From Fasciolopsis buskii (lineage: Eukaryota > Platyhelminthes > Trematoda > Plagiorchiida > Fasciolidae), in assembly GCA_008360955.1 (NCBI GenBank), contig LUCM01008353.1:42838-106837 (forward strand): 64,000 nt of DNA, in the 5' to 3' direction. This document shows positions 25,947 through 37,300 of the stretch, in pieces. The translations under genes and the position numbers were made by a program. The notes below the pieces were generated by a model. It was not told where the DNA came from. It searched no databases and saw nothing but the letters and a program-made list of their open reading frames with translations. How positions within the stretch are numbered: the stretch's first letter is position 1; every line of letters starts with the position of its first letter.

Positions 25947-28900
25947 CCGGCCTGGTTATCCGGAAAAGCCAGCTCTAGTGAAGATCACACAGTTTCTTTG
26001 CTGACACATTCACAAAATATGACTTTATTGATTAAAATATCATTTATAATCACGATGCATTTTATTCACTGTTAGTCACCTGACTACTCAGTCAGTGACC
26101 ATCAAAATATGTCTCAAAGTTATTAATACATGGTCTGCTCAAATCATGTTATACAACTGGGTCACTGCTAGAAAAGCACGACACACTGTGTGACCACAAT
26201 TCGGCACCATTAAAATAAAGGAGAAGGAAGTTAGCAGCGCTGGACTGGGTGATGTATTCCAAATATTTATTCCTGTCAGAGTAATTCAGGCCGCTTGAAA
26301 TGGAAAATCCAGTGAGCTCTGTTGATTCAAATGAAACCAAAGCGAAAACTTGACTCATTCTACGAATCATGGGACTCCTCGTCATGGGTTAAATAAAGGG
26401 TAAATTATTTGCCTAGCAATGCAATTGAAAATTTTACTATCAATTTGTCTCTTGTATACCATTCGACTTGGTTCGGATGTTAGAATTTTGAAAGAGCAAG
26501 GAATTTGGTAGCTGTTTGACATACACGTGCGACTGCGAACATGAATATTAACTGCTTCAACTGCAACTAGATAGCAAATTGCATGGCTTGTAGAAGGTGC
26601 GAAAAATTCGTGTCTCCTCTGCATTATGGTTTACTTGTTATGGAGTCGAAACGACTAAATTATTGACCAAACTTTTAAAAGGGCGTGCCAACTACAGAGG
26701 GCTCATGCCCAGTCGCGCAACTAATGCTATTGAATACAATAAATGAGAAACTGAAAAGTAAAAGACGCTGTGCTGCAACAACAAAGACTCAACTTTTCTT
26801 ACCTAAAGATGCTTCAAAGTTCAATTTTCTCGATTCCCTCATGATATCGCACGACTGTTTTCCAACTAAACCTCAGGCAAATAAATGGGACGGAGTTAAA
26901 CACTGACCCTTCTTCCACCACTTTCTTACGCGAAATAGTTAAGCCTATTGAAGTAATTGTTCCATGCGTCAAAATCTAAATATTTCTGACCCAAAACCAA
27001 TCATAGAAAACATCACCCCAATGGGAATTATGCATGCAATGTGAATATTGCCAACTCTAATCTACATCTCCTGTCTAAAAATTCAAATCCTCATGCTTTC
27101 GTAGTAGAAACTGATGATTCTCTGAAAAAGACTCGGCCTGCCCATATTTGTTTTAAATCGATTTACTCGCCAGGTCACACAAAAATCTATATACAAATAC
27201 AATGAAACAAACGTTCAAACGTCTTCGCCTAAGTTTGCACGAGTGACTTATCATACCTAACTGGTTAGTATAGAGACAAGTATAGTTTGTTATTCAAGCT
27301 TTGCGGACTTTGTATTCAGCGGAGAGGTGACTTACACGCAAATGCATTTACTGCAGACGTAATTCACAGAACTCCTCGGGTTTCACATAGCAGTGCAATA
27401 ACAATTATCTAAGCTGGCCTCAATGTGACAAAACAGATTGCCCGATTTCTCTTGTAAAATTCCTACTGGTTTATACAGCGCCCAGAAAAGAAGAAATGAT
27501 TTTCGCGGAAATGCATCACATGACCAACTGCAGCGGTATGTCAATTGTGGTAATCAGTCGGAACCCATGTAATGTTCATGAAGAAGATTTGCATGTTCTG
27601 AGAGCCAAAAGCCTGTCTTCGGTTTAGTCCTGTTTCTTCAGAATTAAAGCCAGGTTTCGGTTAAGAAAAGCTTGAAGTGATGGAGTATAATCACCAGTTG
27701 GAGATGAATAAGTGAAATAAAATCAGTATTTTTTAGTGCTAATAAAAGAACCAATTTGTGGTCAAATGTAAATCACCCAGTAGCGCTTTCACTTCCAGAA
27801 GCAGTGAAATAATTGACTGTTCGTCGATAACCGTATATCAGACTTGTCAGTGGAAATAGACAGTCACCTTTGATTTAGACTTACTGTGCCTTTCTGAGCG
27901 ATCGAATTCACGAAGCTGAGAAAATAATTCTCATTTGGCTTAGACTTAAACAACTTCTCATGAAGTGCAACCATCGACTGTTACACGTTACTGATTTGAG
28001 TCACGTGATTGTGCAGCAAGAACTTGATGATGAGAAAAATTTATTCCCCGTCATATTGTTACTCATTTAGCCAAATGACACTGTTAACGGTACCGCAGCT
28101 TCATCTTAGCAAAAATTAAAATTTAATGCTTATTCCTCTTGTTTATCACTCCCGTCGTTACTAAATCATGTACAGGTTACATCGAAGTTATGGTAGAAAC
28201 TAGATTGTGTATCTCATAAACCCTTGACCTCATTCGATTTATCGACGAATGCATTTCACTGTTCTACAGCTGCGCACAGGTTTTGAAATGGCGGCAGCAA
28301 AGTAAGAGATCCACGTAGCGGGTGCAGTAGTTTGGTTTTCACACGTCGAGTGAGATGTGAGCACTCAGTTTTCTTTACATTTTCAACGGGAGAAACGGTA
28401 ACAAGATTAAAAGGACGGGACTGCTAAGTATAAGCGGTGAAAATAAAGCTGTCGCCTATAAGGTAGGATAACAAATATGACTTAGTCATCGATAATAACT
28501 GTGTATCGCAAAAGTTTGTGGTAAATGAAAACTATACTTGTTGCACTTTATCGAACGAGCATGCGCAAAAGCTACTCGTTGAATTTATTGTCCCTATTTC
28601 TTCGTCCCAGTTTTTCCGAGGATTGATGTGTTTCCTATTTTCCACTAGTGAACCATAACGATTAAACATTCCGTTTCATCGCATCAACCTGACCTTTGGT
28701 TATCACTTTTCTGTCGTTCACGCGCCGGGCCAGGCTTGCTGGACCCGGACATGTGTCTGACCGTTTGATCGGGTCTCGCTGTTCGATCCTCCCGTCCTGC
28801 TACGGTTGAAATGTAAGAAATCATTTTATGGCGTCACCGTTTGCAATCGTAATATACCACTCTATTCCCAACCGGTATCTTGGTCACGACGGGATTGGCT

Positions 28901-29617
28901 TTGGTCTGCGCGTAATTCTAATAGCTCAAACGGGAAAATAATACCTCCCTTTGAGACGATCAAATGTGGGGAAAAGGGACGATCTAACACAATAAAGGTT
29001 TGCAGATTGTTGTTCAAGCAATCCTTCATCAATAAAAGAACAGTCGATTCCCTGCGCAAAGGAACGTATGCGAGTAGTGCGCACAGATAAATAGACAGTT
29101 AGTGAAGACTGGTAACATTTAAAGTGCAGTTGTCGTTTGTAATTTCAATTCTTCGGCGCCATTTTGCAACAGCCGTTCTGAGGGTGGCTTTGCGGCAACC
29201 CAGATCTTTAACTAACTGGTCATATTTTAACAATAACTTTCGATAAATAAATGTTCAAACCAACCGTACTAAACTGATGAGTTGGAAACCATTTATCTAA
29301 GCAGATTGTCAGTGGTGGTGTGAACAGACCAGACCAACTTGACTTCTTATGTCATCTGGAATACTTCAGCGCACCATAACAATTATCAAAGAGGGTACCA
29401 CCAACCATGCTTGTGATTAAGGTTCAAACATTTTCAGAAGCATTCTACTGAGGAAGGAAAGTTGGATGAGATATTGATCTGCAAATTTCCGAAAATTTCC
29501 TCGGCCATTTGATGGGTGAAGCGGGGAAAAGAAACGGTAAACTCTGGAGAAGGAATCGTAGTTTTACCATCAACATTATGTCGTGAAATAAGAGCCTAAG
29601 CTCTAAAAATAAATTAG
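25947..29617. other. No gene seen; probable decayed repeats
   Basis: Sequence upstream of the minus-strand LINE remnant might hold older parts of that element, but no reverse-transcriptase block is readable. The GC-rich hairpin patch at 28.72-28.80 kb is the only structured feature. Frames on opposite strands at 28.8-29.1 kb overlap and match no family. Confidence 0.5.
28725..28748. repeat. GC-rich hairpin inside a GC-rich patch
   Basis: CCGGG (28725-28729) pairs with CCCGG (28744-28748), and CAG (28731-28733) with CTG (28739-28741), around a short loop. The surrounding 28715-28800 is far richer in G+C than the flanks. It contains GTTCGATCC (28781-28789), which looks like a tRNA T-loop but does not fold as one. 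A SINE remnant is possible but unproven. Confidence 0.45.
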
Positions 29618-29870
29618 TAAACTTGTATTTAACTTCAAAAACAAACTCTAATAACAAAGATGTTTTTGGGGATGCTAGTCTTGGTCTGGCAGAATTGCTA
29701 CCCCATATTGCGGTTAGGTTACTCTTTATGTGGATGATATTTTGGCTCTTTGAAAATGAAGAAAACTAAACAGAACATTGCTCGTTTTCATTTGTGAAAT
29801 ACCCTAACGTCCAGGGTGTTGTAAGCTTTTACTTTCTCGACAATATGCCACATTCGTTATTGTAATCCGA
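29618..29870 (+). pseudogene. Decayed reverse transcriptase fragment with a YVDDI catalytic motif
   Basis: On the plus strand, codons 29721-29741 read TLYVDDI, the form of the reverse-transcriptase active-site box with both catalytic Asp residues. It is followed by LAL and, after one frame step, FENEEN, a stop and TEHCSFSF. Upstream, frames carrying NFKNKL and SLGLAELLPHI resemble the segment just before the YxDD box, but with stops and shifts. Two readings compete: a Penelope-like RT, or the RT of a gypsy-type LTR element. The second gains weight because a gypsy-like integrase remnant lies on the same strand about 1.2 kb downstream, close to the usual spacing. No intact frame remains. Confidence 0.4.
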
Positions 29871-30271
29871 TATCAATGGTTTGTGTATGAAATGCTTAGA
29901 TTTCGAAGTCAACCAAGCACGGCACGACAGAAGATTATTTGGTTATGCACAGCAACACACGAGGCACAAGACCCATTTAACTGCTGCAAACAAACCCACT
30001 TTCTTCGTGTAATTTTGGTGAGGATTTGTCTTCACTTAGCCGAGAGCAGTTCCACTTTCGTATTCAGCAGAGTTTCTACACCCAACCAGAATAGCTTATT
30101 CGTGGTTTTTGCTAACATAGAAGTTAGTTCTCCATTTTATCTATGATATCAGCCTATGTCTGCTGATCGTTAAACCTTTAGCAATTAGCACTTCATCATG
30201 TATGAATTATGTTCGCGCGATATTACGCTTGATTGACAAAATTTTGCATCTTACCTTTAAGTTCGTGATGC

Positions 30272-30291
30272 GTGTGTGTGTGTGTGTGTGT
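30272..30291. repeat. (GT)10 microsatellite
   Basis: Ten perfect GT units lying between the reverse-transcriptase remnant and the integrase remnant. Confidence 0.95.
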
Positions 30292-30920
30292 TTACCATTC
30301 ATCAGTTCGTTACGGATGTCTTGAGAACAGTGACCTTGAATGGCACGTTTCAACAATACCCCAAAATTCACAGGGCACAGGTCATGAGTTCAGTCCAGCT
30401 GAACAATGCTGCCGACTTGAACTAAACTTGTATTCTTAGGTCAAAGAATGGTTAAATATTATTGATCAAACAGTAAATGCAACTTGTTCCAAAGACGACG
30501 ATAGGAAAGGGCTTTTACCTCCTGGATGCATAAAGGCGGGATTAGAAACCGGAGTACGTTTGCAAAATACCTTTTTAACTCGACATTTTCAACTAGTGCT
30601 TTATTTTCAACGAATGACGAATATTCTTAATGAAACACAAACTATGAAATCCAATTTCAGTAAACCAACAATTTTTACAGACATCTTTTCTGATGTTTCT
30701 TCGACAATATACTTCCGAAGAGCTTCGCATCTGAATGGTTAACTTCCGGATTGAATTTGACTTCGTCACTGTTTTATTGTGGGGCAAGGGTAGAGTGAAT
30801 TAAGATCCACTGGTTAACTTGTGATTGGGCAATCACTTTGGTTCTGATTCCTTCACTTGGTGGGTAATTTTATGTTTTCCAAATTGTCCCTTTGCCCATT
30901 GTAGTCGAAGAACCGGATTA

Positions 30921-31375
30921 CGCTGAACTTTCACGCACTGTTTAACGTCCCCCGTTGGCGTGCAGATCTTTGCTCGTAGTTGGCCGAAGTACAAACTGAA
31001 AGCGAGTTCAATCGATGAACTGCGAGATTGGCTTATTGCAAACCAGTCTGAATGATGACAATTGCCCTGGAAAATCCATTAGCGTTGTTTACGCTTGACC
31101 TATTCCAAATAAAAACCAACCGCGACTTTGTAGTTGTGTACTTGATGGAATTAAAATCAAATGGGTGGCCATGGTTCAAACCGTTGGCTTCAACTTCTGG
31201 CTATATGTTAAGATTTGATCCAACAGCAGTGCAAAACTAAGATATTTGGGACTAGTAACCAAAAAAGGATACAGGTTTCTTTTCATGTTACCCCTGCGAC
31301 TTACAAGCAGACAATGACTGCCAAAGTTAAACTGCATTTTTGTGTTTAGAGGCTGGAAGCTTTAAACATTTGCTG
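30921..31375 (+). pseudogene. Decayed gypsy-type LTR retrotransposon integrase
   Basis: Three blocks occur in the right order on the plus strand, each in its own frame. At 30957-31052 GVQIFARSWPKYK and IDELRDWLIANQ follow the zinc-binding domain pattern (GV.RMK.LARS..WP, then I..V..C..CQ), with the Cys codons lost. At 31052-31240 LDLFQ, RDFVVV and WPWFKPLASTS match the start of the catalytic core (DF...FLVVVD.SKWPE...L.STTS). At 31270-31370 PATYKQ then AKV resembles the late-core block (YHPATNGQAERFV). The frameshifts, stops and a deletion between the last two blocks show it is dead. No LTRs are recognised. Each block is only partly conserved; their order and spacing carry the case. Confidence 0.5.
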
Positions 31376-34300
31376 CCATGTTCAGAAATTGAAACACAAG
31401 ATTATACAGTCTGCAATGATTCAAACCAAAAACTTGTTCTTGTATGAAATCTGTGCAGGTCTTGCTTTTCTTGCCATTTAGTTGTGTAGATTTCTTATTT
31501 CAAAAGACATTAGGCGTTATTCCAAATTAATGTTGATTTATCCATAAAACCCGACTGTAGATTTTTAATTGGGTTTCAGGTAAGTCCTGGAAGTTAAAAG
31601 AACTCACAAAACATCAACCAAATGTTACCCACTTTGGACAGTCGGTGAGGTTGCAGCATTTGGATTTTCGATAAAATTGGTTCCGGCTGGTTAATTCTGA
31701 ACTCGAATGACATTCATCTGAATATTAACAACTTTCGGCCAGCCCAATCCAGCCATTCTGGGTATCACCAACCACTCCGTAAACCATAACACCCCGCTTA
31801 ATCAGACAATCAACAGAGAATGAAAGCAAGCACATAATGACCCAGATTTTGACAAAATAAAAAGGGAAAACTACCATAACACTGAAGGAGAGCCCCGGAG
31901 GCTTAATGAGTCTCCCAACCGTGGAGGACCAATCGACCCAGACCAAATCTATGCTGCTTCAGTCGTTTCCTTTAAAAAAAATACTACTAAATGTCGTAGA
32001 AACTTTTATTTCTGTCCGTAAGATCTGAATGGAAATTGTTTGCTCATCAAATACTTAGACTGGCAATTGCGTCTGCAACCGATGGTTCATGTTTATGGAT
32101 TCACGTACTTTTCGTTGTTATTGGAGTTTCATTTTGGCACTACCATTTCATGATAGAACGATTCGACCGACTACCAACATGACGTTGTCAGGCTTAAAGT
32201 TTCAAGACCGGTAAGTATATATAATTTGTCACCTACTCAAGTAGGCAAACGTCAAGTCTTTCGCTGATCCTGGTTGTTAATCAATGCATTCGAATCGGCT
32301 TAGTGATATAAATAATGAATAGAACACGATGTTGTAAGTAAACTCGTTTTCAACCGAACACTGTTTAATATGACCGAAACTAGGCCGCGTTTAACATGGT
32401 CAGTTTTGTTTTATCTTTTTATTTCGGCTTTCAGGTCCGAGAAGATTTGATTGGCAATAATTCTCTGCAGTCTGGTAGGAGGATCGTAACGGAAGTTTGT
32501 GACACTCAACATTGAACTGAGCGGGACAATGCAAAGGGCAGCCATTTGTTTCCACGATTTTACGATATTGATTAATTCTATCTGGAAAGCAGGTGGTTGG
32601 GTAAACGTAATAAGACGATAATTGGTTAGTAAGATAACTGATTCACTCAGCTTACCGGACTGGTCTCCTGTTTAAGACTATTCCTTCCGTGCTATCACTT
32701 CAGATCACCATTGTTGAATCAAGTCTTAAGGATGCTATTTTTGCGACCTTTTATATGAACAGTAGGCTTCTGCGATAACAAAGACAATAAACTTCATTTA
32801 TTAAATTGGAGTTAGATTCCATTCACTAAGCACCTAGCTGATCTGTAGGTTTGCCGTAGGCAATTCAATCGACAACGAGTATTAACCAGACCAAATTTTA
32901 TTTGAAAGCAATTACGATGTGCAAGTAAATTGCAAAATTGCGGCCATGATGAATATTGCTTTGAAATACATGCCTGAAATGACCATAGCATGGATGGGAG
33001 CATAATCAAATTTAATGAGGAGAACTAGCTTCTATCGACCGACAGGCACGGAACAGAACAAGTTACGATGATGATTTTCAGTGAGGTTTGATTGCACTCT
33101 CAGGTTGCCGAATTGCTGAAGGATTTTCCCAAAGGGTACGGTTCTCTAGGGAGGCTGAACTGTTTGATATTGGTTTCCGGTTTCTAAATCAACAGGTTCA
33201 AATTAGGAGGCTGGTGCAAAATGGTCTTTATTTGAGATAAATAACTCTTTAAAGTTATGCTGATGCTACTGAGGGCTGGGAAATTAATCCACTTTCTATT
33301 TCCAAAAGGCGCTGCAATTTCAGACAAACATCTGTACTAGGCAGCCTGAGTAATTTCTTGGATTTGTTTTTTTCGAGCGGAAATAAACCTTTTCTTTGGC
33401 ATAAAATTGCGAAATGGTGTTCAGTGCCATAACAAAGTGATGCAAATTTTTCCAAAGAAGAATGCTAACGTACTCGGTGTTTTATTTTGTTAGGATTTCG
33501 AAGACAACTGCACCTTCAGTTAGAATCTGAATAAGCATATCCAACATGAATACTGAGTCCGTGTGACTGGAAACAGAATTTCTATTAAAAGTGCTATTTT
33601 ATTTCTGATCACATGAATATATCTCCTAGTTCCTGGCCGTCTGCGATCTAGTAGCTTGGCTTCTTTGACACTATTTCTTTCCCATTCCAGTCTCAAAAAG
33701 GCCAGTTCGAGTTTCTTTGGCACGGGAAAGATTTCCATCATTTTTTATGAAATAGAAGATATCTGTTTTTTGGCAGACAACTTACTGGAACAGCAATCCG
33801 TTTTGTCAGCCCAGCATGAAGCTGCTATGGTGTAACTATTTGCTTCATTGAAAGGATTCTGCCCGCGGTTTTTTCGCGATCAGTCAAAATGCTGGGTTGT
33901 ATAGTGTTTTCTCTTGCTTCTGTACGCTGTCTCGGGGCATTTTCTAGTTAAAATTATCATCCTCCTGGAGAGCGAATGTGCAAAATTTTAGTATTTCGAA
34001 TGCATCGATTAGAAGGACTAACGAGATGTTGAGCTAACACGCTATTTTCGACTCATTCACTGCATGAGCAACTGATTTATTGGTAAAACAGCTAGTTAAC
34101 CGTTTACCTTGCTGGTAATTCGAATTTTGGCAGTAGGTCTTATTTTGCTTGTAGATTTGAAATTGCTGCTTTTTCGTTTTCACGTTTTGATTCCAAAATT
34201 TCTTATGCCTTCCAGTCATTCGGTTTGTTTCCACAGATTTCAGTGACAATTTTGATTGGGAAATCTCGTGGACGGAAGACATCAATAATTAGAGCCAGAA

Positions 34301-37300
34301 TGTTTGTCCACACCTAATGCAAACTGCCAGGTAGTTATAAATGTCACAAGAGGGCACGGCGTAAAAAACTTCGTGCTCTCTTGCAGGGTTCATTGCCGTG
34401 CTCAGCGTTCGCGTGTGTCGCTTGCTGACCTACTTGTTCTGCACAAGCCACGATGTAAGTCCGTGCTCCAATCGATTTCTGTGCGTAACCAGAAGCAGGC
34501 AAATCCCCAAGCACCACTGTGGTCAGCCTTAGCAAATTATTCATCGTGTGTAAGGCAAAGTAGAGCTTAATGATTAGTGCAAAATTCGAAGTGAGAACCG
34601 TTCTGATCAAAACGACTGTTTTACACACATGGTGCAGACGTCGTTTCTACTCGTCAGATGCACTCTTCTCTAACCAAATAAAAATCTGTTATTAACTTGA
34701 AAACGGGAAAACGCTTTAGGATTTCCTATCAAGTTTGCCGTAATCCACGTCCGACGCTTGACAAGTTTATCTGTACTCAAGTTTTCCAGTGAACTCTAAC
34801 TTGGACACCAAATTCAACTGGAATCAGAAAGCTGTACCCAAGGAGTGAATTCCTTTTAATATCTCTTTGAGAAAGTACAGCGTCAAATGTGCATACCTTT
34901 ATTCTCACTCGACTTTTCAGTAGTCATCAAAGAATTGTAGTTTTAACGCTGAAAGCGACCTTTCAACAAATTCGTTCGAGCTGCTGGCGCACCTAGCCAG
35001 CAACATCGCAAAAACCTTAATTCCTAGACCCTCAATAAATGACTTAGTGAATAAACCAACAACAAGCACACAAAAGATATCTGGTGACATATAATTAAAT
35101 ACTGAGTAGTCAGAATGAGATTGATTTGCTCACGTAATATGAGGCCCAAAAAGATAGCATAGATTGGGGAACAAGGCTGTTTGCAGAAAACCCCATGCTC
35201 ACGAATTAATGTTCATATAGAAACGACACATTTGTGGGGGTCAGTTAGTGTTAGTATTAATATCAGACTGACTTAAAGATTACTTTATTGGCATATATGT
35301 GACGTTTTTCTGTAACCCGCCGTACATCCACAAACTTTGTACGTCTGAGCCTCAACGAAATGGGCACCAGCAGTCTTGATTATTCTTCCAGTTTGGTTGA
35401 AAGATCTGAACTAGGACGCAGGTTGTTCTGCCAGTAGATATTCAAGTGCTTCTCTGAGGATTTTATGCTGAACACAACCTCGATGTAAGCTGAAGCAAAC
35501 GACTACGCGTTTGTTCTTCTATTTTCCTAATACAAGCCTTTGTGCAAACAAGTTTGCATTTGTGGCTGATTCTCGGTCATGCTATGACGGGGTACAAGAG
35601 AACCTACCAATTGAGTAACTCAGTTAGTTACTTATGAGCCAAAATGGATAAGTTCGTCAACTGGATATTTTCAGAATTGTCTCAACTTCCGAATCTGCGA
35701 AAATCAACGTGTCTGACGAGGCTAGTCTTCTGATATTTCAAATGTACCTAATTAATTAACCGTGGTATGTTCACGTCTTCCCTACTTTATTCAACCCACT
35801 GTTGTCAAATAGGTGGATGGAAATAGAACAAAATAATATGTATTTTTCTGATCAGGTCTTATCGCTTTGGGGATAACCTTTCTCCCCGTTTGGTCAACAG
35901 AGACTCCGTCACCGTTTACTGACCTGATTCTGTATAAGGCAATCTTCTTATCTTTGGTTAGGAGCCCCCTCTTCAGTCTGCAGTTAGGTTTCCTCCTGTT
36001 TTAGACCGTTTGGAGATGAAAGCATTACTCTGATGAGGAAGCATCCTCGCGGCTCATTTGATTAATTATTTTGTGCATGAGGAACTGATTCCCTCTTAGA
36101 TTGTCCCGTTTGGTTCTTTTGTGTATGGTGATTACTGTGAAGCATTTATTCTGTAAAAATACCAATCCCTTTACAACTCCATTGTGACAAGTGAGTGTTA
36201 GTTTCGTTGCTCAGAATTTGTATGCATAGCATCTTGTGTTTGCTTGAGCCATTATGTGACTTCCAATTATTTACTTCGTGCGCTTTCTCTGATAACCTGA
36301 GGTTTCCATATCGATGCTCGTGGTCCTTTGCCCTGAGACGTCTAACACTGAAGCAGTTAGCTTTTTTAAAATAATCGTTCTCTTTCATCTGTTGGCAGGC
36401 AGAAAGATAACGATTCTATTAACTTAGGTGGTTGTATTCCATTTTTACGCTTTTCAGAAAGCTACAGAATTTCCGAATACAACACAAATTGAAGATGAGG
36501 TTTTTTATCATCTCGCATTTCATTTAATTTTTAAAACTGAAAAACTGGATTGGATTTTCTAGTTCGGCAATGCATTAAACAGTTGTCGGGGTTCTGCGGA
36601 TTGTAGTGGAGACCTTTGTCAGGGCATTCTTGTTCCATTTCTCGTTAGCGTCATTGTCGACTGTTTGGTACCCCGTGAATGTTCTTCCTGTTATTTTCCT
36701 ACCGCTCAAGTTTCCTACAATTCCAATTACCGATTCGTCTCTTGATGGCGCGTTCAAATTCTGCACTAATTTACATTAACACTTATCGGTTCTCATAACT
36801 GTATTTCTTCCGTAACACGGCTCCACCCTTTCGTCTCTCGTAAATCACCCAATATCCCCATGTGTCATGTGGATCGAGCACGATCATTTGTCGTTCCATA
36901 TGTCTGGTTATTCTTTCATAACGTATCTAATTAATGCGGATACACAGTGCTCATGGTGTGTGAAGAAAGTTTGGACGAAAAATGATTTAATTATTTCTGT
37001 TCTACTTGTTCTCCCAATCAGGTAGCATTGAGATGTTTCCCAGAAGAAATCACGATCAGTTTTACATAGTTCAACATAGACCGTGGAAAGACTGTGTCCT
37101 ATGGCGTTGAAGTTCATATGTTTCACTTGGCTAATATGCTGAAAGGATATTGACTATTCTAGCATTCGTGGTATTTGATTTATTTCCAAGATGTGTGAAA
37201 ATGGCATAATGATTCTTCCCAAAGGTTTTGCAAGTATGTTTCGCAATTCACGCATACACTGCGTTCTTTTCATCGTCCCTTAAAAATCCGGTTTTCTGCT

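Noticed and set aside
28775..28795. GTTCGATCC as a tRNA T-loop
   Set aside because: The flanking bases cannot form the T stem.
31725..31946. A hydrophobic minus-strand frame that looked like a mitochondrial subunit (nuclear mitochondrial insertion)
   Set aside because: Base composition lacks the extreme T and G bias of flatworm mitochondrial coding strands, and no conserved block of any mitochondrial protein could be placed.
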